The notes: generated by a model from the sequence alone, not told the origin. Numbered from the stretch's first letter, positions 1-9,388 are shown. The stretch is DNA of 64,000 bases from Pseudomonas migulae NBRC 103157 (GCF_002091715.1 NZ_BDAG01000012.1:62001-126000); one strand, 5' to 3'. Made by a program: numbers and translations.

Positions 1-417
1 GCCTGCCTTCAGGTGGAGTACAACCTCTATGATCGCCATGACTTCGAACAGCAGTTGCGTTCTTTTGCCCTGGCCGAGGGTTGCGAGGTCCTGACTTACT
101 TCAGCCTTGCGTCGGGTTTCCTCAGTGGCAAATACAAAGGCCTGAATGATCTGACGCATAGTGCTCGCCGCGAGGACCTGGAAAAGTACTTCGATGAGCG
201 CGGCATGCGCATTTTGCACGCTCTGCATCAGGTGGCGCAGGAGCAGCAAGTCTCACCTGCGGAAATCGCCTTGGCCTGGGTCATGCACCAACCCGGCATT
301 ACCTCTGCCATTGCGAGTGCCACCAACCTGGAACAACTAAACAGCCTGGCGCGCTCGACGCAGCTGAGGCTGGATGCTCAAACCCTTGAGCGACTAGACC
401 TCGCCAGTCTCCTTTAA
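1..417 (+). CDS. aldo/keto reductase, C-terminal part (5' end outside window)
   Basis: The frame is open from base 1 and stops at 415-417, giving the last 138 or so residues of an aldo/keto reductase. The visible part starts with the Q-x-E-Y-N-L sequence of the seventh strand of the TIM barrel. It continues with the helix that carries the P-G-I-T-S-A-I-A-S-A-T-N segment near the NADPH phosphate site and ends with the usual C-terminal helix. Enzymes of this family reduce aldehydes and ketones with NADPH in the cytoplasm. The substrate cannot be told from this part. The gene converges on the chemoreceptor gene that follows. Confidence 0.85.
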   Translation, partial: ACLQVEYNLYDRHDFEQQLRSFALAEGCEVLTYFSLASGFLSGKYKGLNDLTHSARREDLEKYFDERGMRILHALHQVAQEQQVSPAEIALAWVMHQPGITSAIASATNLEQLNSLARSTQLRLDAQTLERLDLASLL

Positions 418-479
418 GACTGGCTGTACGCGATAGCCCAGGCACGTGGCTGGCATGACCGGCCACAGCGCCCCTCACC

Positions 480-2552
480 TCAGGTCTTGAAACGCTCCAG
501 CAAACGTCCTTGCTCTGTGGCCTGTCCACTGACCTCGGCGATGCGCTGCGCCGATTCACGTGCGCTGACCGTCAGGTCCTCGCTGAGCTGGCGGATGCGA
601 CCGACCGAATGGTTGATCTGCTCCGACACTGCGCTCTGTTCTTCGGCAGCACTGGCAATCTGGACGTTCATCTGAGCCACCCGACCTATGCCTTCACCGA
701 CGCCGTACAGCGACTCGACTAACGCACCAAATAGCGCCGCCAGTTCCTTGCCGAGATTCTGATTCAGACTCATCGAATGCACGACGCCGACGGTATCCTG
801 CTGCAGGTCTTCGATGATCGAGCGCGTTTCCTGGATCGAGTCCTGAATGCGGCTGGACAGGTTGCGCACCTCATCGGCCACCACGGCAAACCCTCTTCCA
901 TATTCACCAGCCCGTGCAGCCTCGATCGCTGCGTTGAGCGCCAGCAGGTTGGTCTGTTCGGCGATGTCGCGGATGATGTCGAGGACGCTGCCGATCTTTT
1001 CGCTCTTGACGGACAGCTGGTTGACCTGACGGTTAGCGTTGGCCAGATCCTCGCCCTGACGGGCAACTATTTGGGTGGTTCTTTCGATCAGCCCCGTGCC
1101 GTCATCGATGGCCTGCAAAATAGCCCCCGTCGCTTCCGACGCCGATGCGGTATTGCGAGCAATCTCCTGCGCCGAAAGGTTCATCTGGTACATAGCCGTT
1201 GCGACCTGATCGATGTCCTGGCGTTGGTGCTCCATGGTTTGCAAGTTGGCGGTGCTGCCTTGGGCAGATATGGCCGCCGCCGCCCGCAACGCGGTCATCG
1301 AGCCCTTGAGCCGGGTGACGATAGGCTGCAATACATCAAGAAAAGCGTTTAGCCCGCTGGCCACCCCGCCCAGTTCGTCGGCACGGGCGTAGTCCAGGCG
1401 CTTGACCAGATCGCCTTCGCCACGGGCGAGATCGTCGGCCATCCGCGACATTGCCTGCAGTGGTCGTACGATGCTCCGGGACGCGAGCCAGATCACCACC
1501 AGTCCAAAAACCATCAGCGCCAAGCCCATCAGCACCTCCTTTTTCACGGCCCCGAGCAGGTAGTCATTCATCGTTTCGTGCAACTTAAGCAGCGGTGCGA
1601 ACATCTGCTTCGAGGGTACCTTGACCACAATGCGCCAGGGCTCAGCCCCTGGAATGGGTGAGAACGTCTGACTGACGAGCAAATCCTGCAGCGGTCGTGA
1701 TTGTCCTGGCAATAATGCGGAAGACTCCACGCTAGGTTCCTTGAATTGACCGCCCAGTGCATCCTTGTCCAGCGTACTGCCAGCAACCAGTCCAGAGGCG
1801 CTGACAATCCACACATCCCCACCCTGCCCCGGCAAGCCTGCCTTGGCGACCAGGGATAAGGCTTGAATCTGGCTTAACTGAATGTCTATACCCAGCACCG
1901 CCACCACGCGACCGTGATCGATCACTGGCAGGGTCAGCGAGGTCATGAGAATCGGACTGCCAGAGGCATCATCGAGATAGGGATTCAGCAGACAAGGCTG
2001 CATCGTTCGTAGCGGGCAGTCATACCAGGTGCGGGACACCTTGCCGTCGGCCATGGGCGTGTCGTCAACAATGCTCTTTTCTTGCACCGTGACTTGCTCC
2101 ATCTTCCCGCCGCTCTGGCGAAACCAGACCGGTGCAAAACGCCCCAGCTCGTTGCTACCCAGTTCGCTCTGTCCGGCAAAGCGCGCGTCCTGCCCGTCGA
2201 AAGCGTTGGCTTGCAAGCTGGCCTGCAACTGCCCCGTGATGTAGGCCCTGGCGCGCTCTGGTGTCAGCGCCCCACTACGGCTAAGCGACATGATTCGCAT
2301 GACCTCCGCTGATGAGGTCTCACCGACGCGCAGGGCATCGCGGAAAAACACCTGGACGCCAGAGGACTGAAAACCGACGGACTCGGCCACGCGCTCCTCG
2401 ATAGCCTGGGTCAGGCTGGCAGAGGTCAACCCCTCGGCGCGCTGACTCAAGCCACTCATTTCCTTGATTGCGGTGCCGATCAGGGCCAAGGCCAACAGTG
2501 TCAGGCATAGCCCGACCAGTAGAATAATTCGGGCTCGTAAAGTGACAAACAT
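480..2552 (-). CDS. methyl-accepting chemotaxis protein with dCache-like sensor
   Basis: This is a 690-residue transmembrane chemoreceptor. It has a membrane helix near residues 6-28, a large periplasmic domain of dCache type (about 35-340), a second helix near 350-370, a HAMP linker and a cytoplasmic signalling domain. The hairpin tip reads [19 protein letters not shown], the CheA/CheW contact region. The start at 2552 is chosen because AGGAGA lies 6 bases upstream; an in-frame extension lacks such a site. It is probably the chemotaxis partner of the uptake genes upstream, which include a polyamine-type binding protein, but the ligand is not shown by the sequence. Confidence 0.93.
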   Translation of the reverse strand: MFVTLRARIILLVGLCLTLLALALIGTAIKEMSGLSQRAEGLTSASLTQAIEERVAESVGFQSSGVQVFFRDALRVGETSSAEVMRIMSLSRSGALTPERARAYITGQLQASLQANAFDGQDARFAGQSELGSNELGRFAPVWFRQSGGKMEQVTVQEKSIVDDTPMADGKVSRTWYDCPLRTMQPCLLNPYLDDASGSPILMTSLTLPVIDHGRVVAVLGIDIQLSQIQALSLVAKAGLPGQGGDVWIVSASGLVAGSTLDKDALGGQFKEPSVESSALLPGQSRPLQDLLVSQTFSPIPGAEPWRIVVKVPSKQMFAPLLKLHETMNDYLLGAVKKEVLMGLALMVFGLVVIWLASRSIVRPLQAMSRMADDLARGEGDLVKRLDYARADELGGVASGLNAFLDVLQPIVTRLKGSMTALRAAAAISAQGSTANLQTMEHQRQDIDQVATAMYQMNLSAQEIARNTASASEATGAILQAIDDGTGLIERTTQIVARQGEDLANANRQVNQLSVKSEKIGSVLDIIRDIAEQTNLLALNAAIEAARAGEYGRGFAVVADEVRNLSSRIQDSIQETRSIIEDLQQDTVGVVHSMSLNQNLGKELAALFGALVESLYGVGEGIGRVAQMNVQIASAAEEQSAVSEQINHSVGRIRQLSEDLTVSARESAQRIAEVSGQATEQGRLLERFKT

Positions 2553-2733
2553 GGCGCGTCTCCTGTGCCGAGCGGCTACACAAAAAAATGGCGACATGCC
2601 TGTCGCCGATCAGAAAATGAGCCCGTCACACCTCCCTGCACTGCCTGTCGTCCACACGCGTCCAACCGGCGATGCGCGCCGGCGACAAGGGTTGACAGAG
2701 GCCGTACTCAACAGCAGAAGTGAATCTCGGGCA

Positions 2734-3222
2734 TCAATAGAAGCGGTAGCAGCGAATCACCACCTGGCTTGCGTTAGGGTAATGAATCAGGCCGATAAAG
2801 CTTGCGCGGGTGAGCCAGTCCAGGCGTCCCTTGGGTACTTGAAACACCGGCGTGCAGGTGCAGTGATACTCCGTCTCGGGAATCGGCCACTGACCTTGCC
2901 GCTCCAGCTGACGACCGTATTCGGTCATGTTCAGCAGACCGACGTTATGGATGTTGATCAACGCTCCCTCATCGGTGCGCAAGCTGTACCGTGCGTCCAG
3001 TTGACCGACGCCGTCAGGGCGCAGCAGGAAGAAATCTTCGCCCCCGGCCAGCACCTGACCTTTGAAGTCCAGCCCTTCGAAATCCCCTCCGAGAATAGGG
3101 TAGTTGCAACGCATCCCCTCGACGCTCTCCCCCATCATCAGCTCAGGGCCAATATCGACACGCAGGGTCAGCACCCGTTGCAGGTTGGGAGCAACGCCCA
3201 TCAACTCCAATGGTTCAGTCAT
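2734..3222 (-). CDS. DUF3237 family protein
   Basis: The product has 162 residues and no signal peptide. It matches the DUF3237 pattern: an early L-R-V-D-I-G-P, a G-G-D-F-E-G segment, a central D-A-R-Y-S-L-R-T-D-E-G-A-L-I and a C-terminal W-L-T-R-A-S-F-I-G motif. The family is a small cytoplasmic beta-barrel of unknown reaction, often encoded in catabolic clusters. The start at 3222 has AGGAG about 9 bases upstream. It lies 48 bases after the binding-protein gene on the same strand, so co-transcription is likely. Confidence 0.85.
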   Translation of the reverse strand: MTEPLELMGVAPNLQRVLTLRVDIGPELMMGESVEGMRCNYPILGGDFEGLDFKGQVLAGGEDFFLLRPDGVGQLDARYSLRTDEGALINIHNVGLLNMTEYGRQLERQGQWPIPETEYHCTCTPVFQVPKGRLDWLTRASFIGLIHYPNASQVVIRCYRFY

Positions 3223-3270
3223 GGCAAACACTCCTGTGTGGCCCGGTACAACAGCACCGGGCCACAATGA

Positions 3271-4374
3271 TCAGAGATTGGTCTTGATGCTGGTCCAGGT
3301 GCGAGTGCGGATGCGCTCCATGGCTGGCGGCATGGGCTGTAAAGCGAACAGGGTTTTGCGAGCTTCGTCCGGCACATACATGTTGGGGTTATTACGGATG
3401 TCGGCGTTCACCAGCGCGGTGGCATCCTTGTTCGGGTTGGGGTAACCGATCTTGTTGCTGATTCGGGCGATCACATCGGGGCGAAGGATGTAGTTGATGA
3501 ACTCGTAGGCCTCCTTGGTGTGGGGCGCGTTAACCGGCACCATCATCACGTCTGACCACATCGGCGCACCCTCCTTGGGTAACGCCATTGCCACCCTGAC
3601 ACCCTTGCCTGCGGCATCGGCCAGCTGTTTGGCCAGCGCTACGCCGCCCGACCAGCCCACGGCGACACAGATGTCACCGTTGGCGAGGTCCATGCCGTAG
3701 CGCGACGAGTTGAAGTAGGTGACGTAAGGGCGAATCTTCATCATCGCCGCCTGAGCCTGCGGGTAGTCCTCGCGTTTCTGGCTGTTGGGGTCGAGGCCCT
3801 TGTAGTGCAAAGCGATGGGCACGATCTCGTTGGCTGCATCGAGGAAACCGACACCACAACTGGCCAGCTTGGCGAGGTTCTCTTCCTTGAAGATCATGTC
3901 CCAGGTGTTCATCTGCACATTGGCGCCCAGAATCTGCTGAACCTTGTCGACGTTGTAGCCGATCAGCGTGGTGCCCCACAGGTAGGGCGCAGCGTAACGG
4001 TTGCCCGTATCACCCACCGCCTCCAGGGATTTCATGAACTCCGGGTCCAGATGCTGCCAATTCGGCAACTGGCTGCGGTCCAGAGGCTGGACGGCACCCG
4101 CCGCGATCAAGTGGCTCAGGTTGGCGCTGCCGGGGTAGACAACATCATAGCCAGAGTTGCCGGTGAGCAACTTGGACTCCAGGGTCTCGACGCTGTCGAA
4201 CACGTCATAGATCGGACGGATTCCGGTTTCCTCCTGAAAGCTCTTGAGGATCTCCGGTGGCAAGTACTCGATCCAGTTATAGATCCGAACCGTGCGCTCT
4301 TCAGCCAGGGAAACGCCCGCCGTCAACAACGACAGCGCAACGGACAACAGGGTGCTACGTACATGCTTGTTCAT
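3271..4374 (-). CDS. periplasmic polyamine-type substrate-binding protein (PotF/PotD family)
   Basis: The product has 367 residues with a clear signal peptide ending near A-E-E at residues 24-26. The mature start V-R-I-Y-N-W-I-E-Y-L-P is the hallmark of the spermidine/putrescine-binding family, as are the later W-G-T-T-L-I-G-Y-N and V-G-W-S-G-G-V segments. Such proteins capture cationic ligands in the periplasm and hand them to an ABC permease. No permease or ATPase gene lies next to it, so this is an orphan binding protein. It may use a permease encoded elsewhere or present ligand to the chemoreceptor downstream. An AGGAG site precedes the ATG. Confidence 0.9.
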   Translation of the reverse strand: MNKHVRSTLLSVALSLLTAGVSLAEERTVRIYNWIEYLPPEILKSFQEETGIRPIYDVFDSVETLESKLLTGNSGYDVVYPGSANLSHLIAAGAVQPLDRSQLPNWQHLDPEFMKSLEAVGDTGNRYAAPYLWGTTLIGYNVDKVQQILGANVQMNTWDMIFKEENLAKLASCGVGFLDAANEIVPIALHYKGLDPNSQKREDYPQAQAAMMKIRPYVTYFNSSRYGMDLANGDICVAVGWSGGVALAKQLADAAGKGVRVAMALPKEGAPMWSDVMMVPVNAPHTKEAYEFINYILRPDVIARISNKIGYPNPNKDATALVNADIRNNPNMYVPDEARKTLFALQPMPPAMERIRTRTWTSIKTNL

Positions 4375-4412
4375 AATGAAACACTCCTACGCGGCCGCGG
4401 GGCTCGCGACAC

Positions 4413-5750
4413 TTAATAGCGGTAGGTGAAGTACAGTTCCAGCGCGCTGAATTTCTGATCATCGCCGAATACTTGCTTGGCAGCGGCCAGCGGCTTGACC
4501 CAGTTATACGACAGTGACGTATAGAACGACGGAGTCGGCGTCCAGTCGAGGAAAACCACGCTTTCATCGGCAAAGCGCCGATCGCTGACGGGGGCGCCCA
4601 TGTAGTTTTTCTCGTCCAGCCAGAACTGATAGTGAATCGCACCGAGGGTCAGGGTTGGGTTCAGGTGAGTTTTGAGTGAGAACTGCTGAACGTTTTCATT
4701 GCTGTTGAACAACAGGTAGTTACCAACAACATCCCCCACCAGCCAGGTGCTCCAGTCGACGAAGCCTTTACTCAGCGAGTCCCAGGCTTTCTGGCGGTTG
4801 TCGGTGAGGTTGTCATCGCCGGAAAAACTGGTATAGCGATAGCCGATGACCGGCGTCAGGGGCAAGGTATTGAAGGCATAGTCCGCCTGACCATACCAAG
4901 CCTTGGCATCATAATCGACGCCCTCGCCGCTGCCTTTCTCCAACGCGTATTCGGCGTTGAGCGTCAGGGCGGACACACCCGGCACTTTGGCGTTGAGTGC
5001 CCTTACGTTGTACACCTGCATTCCGTCCCGGAATCGAGGGGCCGTGCTGCCCTTGGGGCCCAGCGCATGAACTTTCATTGCCATGGCACCCAGCGTCACC
5101 TGGTCATCGAGGTTATAATCCAGGTTGACGCCTGTCATGCGGAAGTCACCCAGATCGTCGTCGGTACGCAAGGTGAAGGCCTGGCTCTTCAATGCCCCAT
5201 GATCCCAGGCCAGGATCGCCGAATCCTTGAACGCGGTTCTTGGGCCAAGCCAGTAGGCGCCGTCATCGAGCTGGTCAAGGTTGCCGTCCATGACGATGAA
5301 GCCAGTACCGATCATGTAGTTCTGGCGCCCGGCAGTCAGCGTCCATTCCCCGGTGCGGAAACCGCCGTAGAGTTCTTCGGCGGCCACATCACCGTCAGAG
5401 CTGCGCGTAAAACCGCCGGCGTCGCCATCGCCGAAGGTTGTCGCCGCCACGAGCGAGCCTCCGGCCAAAAGGCTGAAGTCGGGCTGCAGGGCGTAATCCA
5501 GCTTAATACCTGGCTTGACGTAGAACTCCTGCCAGTCGATTTTCGTGCCGCCGTTTTTGCCGCTGCGCGTATCGACGCGGCCGGCGCCGAAGTTGACGTT
5601 ACGGGTGGAAAGGGTCGCACCGCCGGCGGTGAGGTTGACTTCACCCTGGAGGTTGCCGTCCTCGAAGGTGTAGCCCGCCAACGCAACGTGGGTGGTCAGG
5701 GGTAAGCCGAGCGCCAAGAGCGCTCGAGAGAAACGCGTCATCGAAACCAT
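4413..5750 (-). CDS. outer-membrane beta-barrel porin-like protein
   Basis: The product has 445 residues with a signal peptide cut near A-L-A-G (residues 22-26). Alternating aromatic and polar strands run to a C-terminal T-Y-R-Y, a typical outer-membrane barrel ending in an aromatic residue. The G-R-Q-N-Y-M-I-G-T-G-F-I-V segment near residue 140 resembles the alginate-export/DUF1302 group of substrate porins. It is followed by the binding-protein gene, so it probably lets the same small solute cross the outer membrane. The start at 5750 has AGGAG 7 bases upstream. The precise family is uncertain. Confidence 0.8.
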   Translation of the reverse strand: MVSMTRFSRALLALGLPLTTHVALAGYTFEDGNLQGEVNLTAGGATLSTRNVNFGAGRVDTRSGKNGGTKIDWQEFYVKPGIKLDYALQPDFSLLAGGSLVAATTFGDGDAGGFTRSSDGDVAAEELYGGFRTGEWTLTAGRQNYMIGTGFIVMDGNLDQLDDGAYWLGPRTAFKDSAILAWDHGALKSQAFTLRTDDDLGDFRMTGVNLDYNLDDQVTLGAMAMKVHALGPKGSTAPRFRDGMQVYNVRALNAKVPGVSALTLNAEYALEKGSGEGVDYDAKAWYGQADYAFNTLPLTPVIGYRYTSFSGDDNLTDNRQKAWDSLSKGFVDWSTWLVGDVVGNYLLFNSNENVQQFSLKTHLNPTLTLGAIHYQFWLDEKNYMGAPVSDRRFADESVVFLDWTPTPSFYTSLSYNWVKPLAAAKQVFGDDQKFSALELYFTYRY

Positions 5751-5868
5751 GTGAAGCTCCTGTGTGATTATTGTTGTTACAGGGCAGTGAAATGGCGGCG
5801 CAAAGCGCCGCCAACACCTGGCTGAGCCAGGCGAATAGGACGCAAACTTCTTGTATTTATGGGGCGTT

Positions 5869-7131
5869 TCAGTGGCTCAGATGTGCAGCAATGGCACGCA
5901 GCATGCGCACGCTGTCAGCATCGAACTGGCTGACGGCGTCGGTCAGCGATGACTGCTTGACGATCACCACACCGGACGGCTTATCGACAAACAGGTATTG
6001 GCCGTGAATACCACCCGCCATAATCGCCTGGCTGTGGTCGTTGAAGACGTACCACTGGCTTCGGTAAGAAGCGCCGGGGGTCCATTTGGAGAAGTCGGAG
6101 TCTTTGGCGTAGATCGTCGGATCGGCGCCGGCGAAGAGGCGTGCGACCGTCTCGGTTGACAGCAGTTGCAGTTCATCCTGGCGACCATCGTTGGCCAGCA
6201 GGCGACCGAAACGCGCCATGTCACGCAAGGTGGCGCTGAAACCCGCACCGGCGACGCTACGTCCCCAGGGGTCGGCCATAAAGTAGCCGTCACGCTCACA
6301 CCCCAACTGGTTCCAGATTTCTTGCATCAACAGATCGCAGGCCTTACCCGAGGCGCGCTCCATGACCCAAGCCAAGGCTTCGGTGGTGGCGGTCACGTAA
6401 TGAAAAAAGCCGCCGTGGGTGCCGCGTTTTTTTAGAGACGGCAGGTACTGGTACAGCGACTCGAACTGGGCGTATTGCGCAGGTGCAGGCTGAAAACCGC
6501 AGGCATAGCCATATTGCGAACTCTCCGAGTTGGGGTCGTCATAGACCTCGCTGTACTCGATGCCCACGGCCATGTCGAACAGCTGGCGTACGGTGGCATC
6601 ACCAAACGCGCTGCCCACCAATTCAGGCACGTAATACGCAGCGGGCAACGTTGGGTTGAGTACACTGTCACAGACCAGTTGTTCACCGAGGGTGCCGATC
6701 AGCGACTTGGTCACCGAGAACATGATGTGCCGATCCCGGGGACGCTGACCGTTGAAGTAGCGCTCGAACAACACGGTGTCGCCCTTCATCACCAAAAAAG
6801 CATCGGTCTGACTGGCCACCAGGTGATCGATGACGCTGACACTCAGACCACATTCACTGTCGAAGTGCAGCTCATCCAGCGCCTGTGGAGATTCTTGCAA
6901 AGTACTGACCGGCCCGGAGCCCGCCTGCACATCAATGGAGGGACGCAGGCGCGCCAGATTACGGAAACCCCACTGGTTGAACGGCGGGCGCATCCAATTG
7001 TTCCAGGTGACGCGGCGTTGCGGCTCTGCCGGGAAGCCCTGCATAAGCAAAGGCGCCTGGCGCGCGTCGAATGACGATCCATTAGTCTCGACGTAAAGAC
7101 TGGCCAGTGAAGGCACGGTGTTCTGACTCAT
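5869..7131 (-). CDS. serine beta-lactamase-like hydrolase (class C / NylB type)
   Basis: The product has 420 residues and belongs to the penicillin-binding-protein-like serine hydrolases. The S-x-x-K catalytic motif is seen as S-V-T-K-S near residue 165. A later tyrosine region (S-S-Q-Y-G-Y-A-C-G-F) and a G-G-I-H-G-Q-Y segment near the C-terminus fit the second and third family motifs. The closest pattern is that of 6-aminohexanoate-dimer hydrolase and related amidases/esterases rather than a resistance lactamase. There is no obvious signal peptide. The start at 7131 is the first ATG that fits the family N-terminus. It heads the minus-strand group that ends with the chemoreceptor. Confidence 0.85.
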   Translation of the reverse strand: MSQNTVPSLASLYVETNGSSFDARQAPLLMQGFPAEPQRRVTWNNWMRPPFNQWGFRNLARLRPSIDVQAGSGPVSTLQESPQALDELHFDSECGLSVSVIDHLVASQTDAFLVMKGDTVLFERYFNGQRPRDRHIMFSVTKSLIGTLGEQLVCDSVLNPTLPAAYYVPELVGSAFGDATVRQLFDMAVGIEYSEVYDDPNSESSQYGYACGFQPAPAQYAQFESLYQYLPSLKKRGTHGGFFHYVTATTEALAWVMERASGKACDLLMQEIWNQLGCERDGYFMADPWGRSVAGAGFSATLRDMARFGRLLANDGRQDELQLLSTETVARLFAGADPTIYAKDSDFSKWTPGASYRSQWYVFNDHSQAIMAGGIHGQYLFVDKPSGVVIVKQSSLTDAVSQFDADSVRMLRAIAAHLSH

Positions 7132-7432
7132 CGGGTTGACCCTGAAAATGACTCTGCGTGCGAGCAGATGCAGGGAAATAATTACCCGATATTTTATTTT
7201 AGTCAATAAACCTTTTTTCTCGATTAAATTACTTTGAGCGTTCAGCGTGGACCTACCCTCCTCTGGTGTCGCGTGTCACCGCCCGGTAAGTGCACAACTC
7301 CTGAAAGCGGCCTCAAATCCCGCCCTCGCCAGCAAACCATTGAGTAGCATTCTTCCAATCGCCCCGGGTTCGTTCGAACCTTCTGAAACTGGCTGCCGAC
7401 TGTGAGCATGTTGCTGCAATGGGGGGATCACG
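7132..7432. other. intergenic stretch before the prophage remnant
   Basis: About 300 bases between the divergent hydrolase gene and the first small phage-type gene. The part next to the hydrolase is AT-rich (7180-7235) and probably holds its promoter. I see no convincing gene or repeat in the rest. Confidence 0.4.
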
Positions 7433-7585
7433 ATGACGCACCAACCGAAAGGCGGCATGTGTCACACCTGCGTCCATGCCCACCGCAATTGCAGCAACCT
7501 TCCCTTCAGCACCATGCCCGTGCTTGCCCGGGACGCTCAGACCGTGATCGTCCGCGGCACTGAATTCCAGAGGAGACAGCGATGA
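7433..7585 (+). CDS. small cysteine-containing phage-type protein
   Basis: A 50-residue reading frame begins with M-T-H-Q-P-K-G-G-M-C and contains C-x-x-C followed by H-A-H-x-x-C, a likely metal-binding knuckle. A G-rich ribosome site (GGGGGGA) stands about 5 bases before the ATG. Very similar short proteins are recalled from Pseudomonas prophages, where their role is not known. Its TGA overlaps the ATG of the next small gene (ATGA), which suggests translational coupling. It lies in the decayed prophage beside tRNA-Leu. Confidence 0.6.
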   Translation: MTHQPKGGMCHTCVHAHRNCSNLPFSTMPVLARDAQTVIVRGTEFQRRQR

Positions 7586-7722
7586 TCAAGTGCCTCTTCG
7601 GCCACAAATGGACGATCGTCGGCGGCTTACTTCATAGCATCGTCGATGGCTCGTGCCGCGGTGAGTACAAGATCGTTCAGTGCGAGCGCTGCGGAAAGCT
7701 GAAGCAGCGCCGATTTTACTAA
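7582..7722 (+). CDS. 46-residue C-x-x-C phage-type protein
   Basis: This short frame starts M-I-K-C-L-F-G-H-K-W and ends in a C-E-R-C-G-K-L-K-Q-R-R-F-Y tail, so it probably forms a small zinc ribbon. AGGAGA lies 6 bases before the ATG, and the start codon overlaps the stop of the preceding small gene. Proteins of this size and pattern are found in Pseudomonas prophages. No function is known to me. Confidence 0.6.
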   Translation: MIKCLFGHKWTIVGGLLHSIVDGSCRGEYKIVQCERCGKLKQRRFY

Positions 7723-7764
7723 TCCCCCTCTTCCACCTACCAGCCTGCTGCTGAACGGCGAATG

Positions 7765-8046
7765 TCACCGGCACCACTGTGTCTCACAGGGTACTCCGTC
7801 ATTGTCGCCATCCATTTCCATTCCTGGACAAATTTGCAGAAAGTTTTTGGCCTCTGCGCACGAGGTCATCTGCGAGCAGTATTTGCGCCCATCGCATTTG
7901 ACTGGAGCCGAAACAGGCTTCGGCGCAGTCACGATCGTAGAGATGATTTGGGGCGTGGATAGCCGAGCCTCAGCCCAGGACTGTAATTCAGGGGAAAGCT
8001 TCCAAGCTAACAGACCCACAACAAGCACAACCAAAATCAGTTTCAT
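7765..8046 (-). CDS. Excalibur calcium-binding domain protein
   Basis: The product has 93 residues: an N-terminal hydrophobic helix (residues 2-20) that anchors it in, or exports it across, the inner membrane, a short linker, and a C-terminal Excalibur domain. That domain shows C-D-G-R-x-Y-C, C-x-E-A and the D-G-D-N-D-G-V-P-C-E calcium-loop-like motif. Such proteins are common as moron genes in Pseudomonas prophages and as cell-surface proteins. The start at 8046 places the hydrophobic helix at the N-terminus. A longer in-frame start exists but adds residues outside the family pattern. Confidence 0.8.
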   Translation of the reverse strand: MKLILVVLVVGLLAWKLSPELQSWAEARLSTPQIISTIVTAPKPVSAPVKCDGRKYCSQMTSCAEAKNFLQICPGMEMDGDNDGVPCETQWCR

Positions 8047-8156
8047 CTTGATCCATCCATGATGAGAGACCGTTTGCGTTCTCACGTTGCCTGCTTTCCA
8101 GCGTAACCCACAAATTCACATATAGCCTGCCGGTGAACGGCGGGCGAGGAATACTC

Positions 8157-8437
8157 ATGACCAAAGAAGTCATCTACGACGAACAGATCAACCCGCTGAT
8201 GGCGCAAATCATCAAGATCGGCAAAGAGCACAGCATCGCAATGATCTCAGCGCGCACATCCCGAACGAAGAAGATGCCGATCTTGCCTGCACCACTCACC
8301 TGGCAGGTGATGACGGCGAATGCTACGGGGCTTTCGTCAAAGCGTTTCATGCCGTCCGCCCACAAGCAGCACCGGTAGTGCATACGCGGATCACTCACGG
8401 CGACGGCAGCGCCACGCTGGCAGCTTTTATCGGCTGA
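8157..8437 (+). pseudogene. frameshifted phage-type gene
   Basis: The frame begins M-T-K-E-V-I-Y-D-E-Q-I-N-P-L-M-A-Q-I-I at 8157. Near 8250-8257 the family-like continuation moves to another frame, which reads A-H-I-P-N-E-E-D-A-D-L and then C-T-T-H-L-A-G-D-D-G-E-C down to a TGA at 8435-8437. The total length of 281 bases is one short of a multiple of three, so one base appears lost. In the original frame the sequence is only nonsense. The gene seems to be a dead part of the prophage next to the integrase tail. Confidence 0.6.
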
Positions 8438-8449
8438 ACCCCTTCCCCA

Positions 8450-8901
8450 TGGACCTTGCCTATCTGACCGGGCAGCGAGTGACTGACACGCGACTATTGG
8501 ACGAACAGGATGTGCGCAACGGTGAAATCTGGGTTCTGCAAGGGAAGACAAATGCAAAACGTCGGATTGAAATAACAGGAGAGCTGAAAGTTTTGATTGA
8601 TCGAATCATGCTCCGAAAGAAAGAACATAAGATCCGCTCGACGCGGCTGATCGTTTCGGAGGATGGCACACCAACGACGGTGGCGATGTTGCGGGGGAGA
8701 TTTGACTTAGCCAGGGAGGCGGCAGGTGTTGCCAAGATCGAACTTCAAATGCGGGATCTGCGCGCTAAAGCTGTTACAGACAAGGCTGAATCGAGCGGTG
8801 ACATCATGCAGGCGAGAGATCAACTTGGGCATACGACGGTGGTGATGACCGAGCAATACATCCGCAACCGGAAAGGCAAAAAGGTCTCGCCAACAAAGTG
8901 A
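8450..8901 (+). pseudogene. tyrosine-recombinase (phage integrase) C-terminal fragment
   Basis: Only about 150 residues of an integrase remain, from M-D-L-A-Y-L-T-G-Q-R onward. Visible catalytic-domain parts are the first arginine (G-Q-R), the Q-G-K-T-N-A-K strand with its lysine, D-L-R-A-K-A, the Q-L-G-H-T box and the T-E-Q-Y tyrosine. The usual enzyme has about 350-400 residues, so the arm-binding domain and the start of the catalytic domain are missing; upstream bases in this frame make no sense. It ends 83 bases from the 3' end of tRNA-Leu, the normal place for an integrase whose element used that tRNA as attachment site. Confidence 0.85.
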
Positions 8902-8940
8902 ATGGCGACCCAACTCAATAATTGCGACCCAGAAACGAAC

Positions 8941-8979
8941 AAGGGTTTGCATCAGCTTTCGCCCGCAAACCCTTGATTT
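8941..8979. terminator. bidirectional terminator between integrase fragment and tRNA-Leu
   Basis: A perfect 10-bp stem (AAGGGTTTGC with GCAAACCCTT) and a 13-base loop. It is followed by GATTTTT on the plus strand and by GTTCGTTT on the minus strand. It would end the tRNA-Leu transcript and the integrase remnant. Confidence 0.75.
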
Positions 8980-8984
8980 TTAGA

Positions 8985-9071
8985 TGGTGCCCGAAGCCGG
9001 AATCGAACCGGCACGCCCTTACGAGCGGGGGATTTTAAGTCCCATGCGTCTACCAGTTTCGCCATTCGGGC
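8985..9071 (-). tRNA. tRNA-Leu (TAA)
   Basis: An 87-nt tRNA with a long variable arm, encoded CCA, T-arm GGTTCGATTCC and the anticodon loop CTTAAAA, giving TAA. The 5' end is GCCCGAA and pairs with TTCGGGC at the 3' end. It lies 195 bases downstream of tRNA-Cys on the same strand. An integrase fragment lies just beyond its 3' end, so this tRNA was probably a phage attachment site. Confidence 0.97.
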
Positions 9072-9227
9072 GGTAGCGCGGATAAGCCGTCTGAAGACTG
9101 GCAGATGAAGATCTGTCAGTTTTGACGCCTGTGCAGCAGAGGACGAAATATATACATCCCGTCCCGGTGAAGCAAGTTGGCAAATGCCCATTTCAAGACT
9201 AAATCTTGCAGGGCAATGCAAATAAAA

Positions 9228-9260
9228 AAGCTCCGTAAATCATTGATCTACGGAGCTTGT
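9228..9260 (-). terminator. terminator after tRNA-Cys
   Basis: A 10-bp stem (AAGCTCCGTA with TACGGAGCTT) separated by about 10 bases and followed on the minus strand by a run of T. It lies a few bases after the tRNA-Cys 3' end. Confidence 0.8.
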
Positions 9261-9266
9261 TTAAAG

Positions 9267-9340
9267 TGGAGGCCGAGGTCGGAATCGAACCGGCGTAGGT
9301 GGATTTGCAATCCACTGCATAACCATTTTGCTACTCGGCC
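9267..9340 (-). tRNA. tRNA-Cys (GCA)
   Basis: A 74-nt tRNA with encoded CCA, acceptor GGCCGAG paired with CTCGGCC, T-arm GGTTCGAATCC and anticodon loop TTGCAAA, giving GCA. In many pseudomonads this gene follows tRNA-Gly closely. Here tRNA-Gly is 47 kb away. Confidence 0.97.
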
Positions 9341-9388
9341 TCAAACATCTGATGTCATGTAGCACAACATCAAACGCGTACAGTCTTG

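Noticed and set aside
5869..7131. Antibiotic-resistance beta-lactamase
   Set aside because: It has the S-x-x-K motif, but the size, lack of signal peptide and sequence style fit amide/ester hydrolases of the NylB/EstB type.
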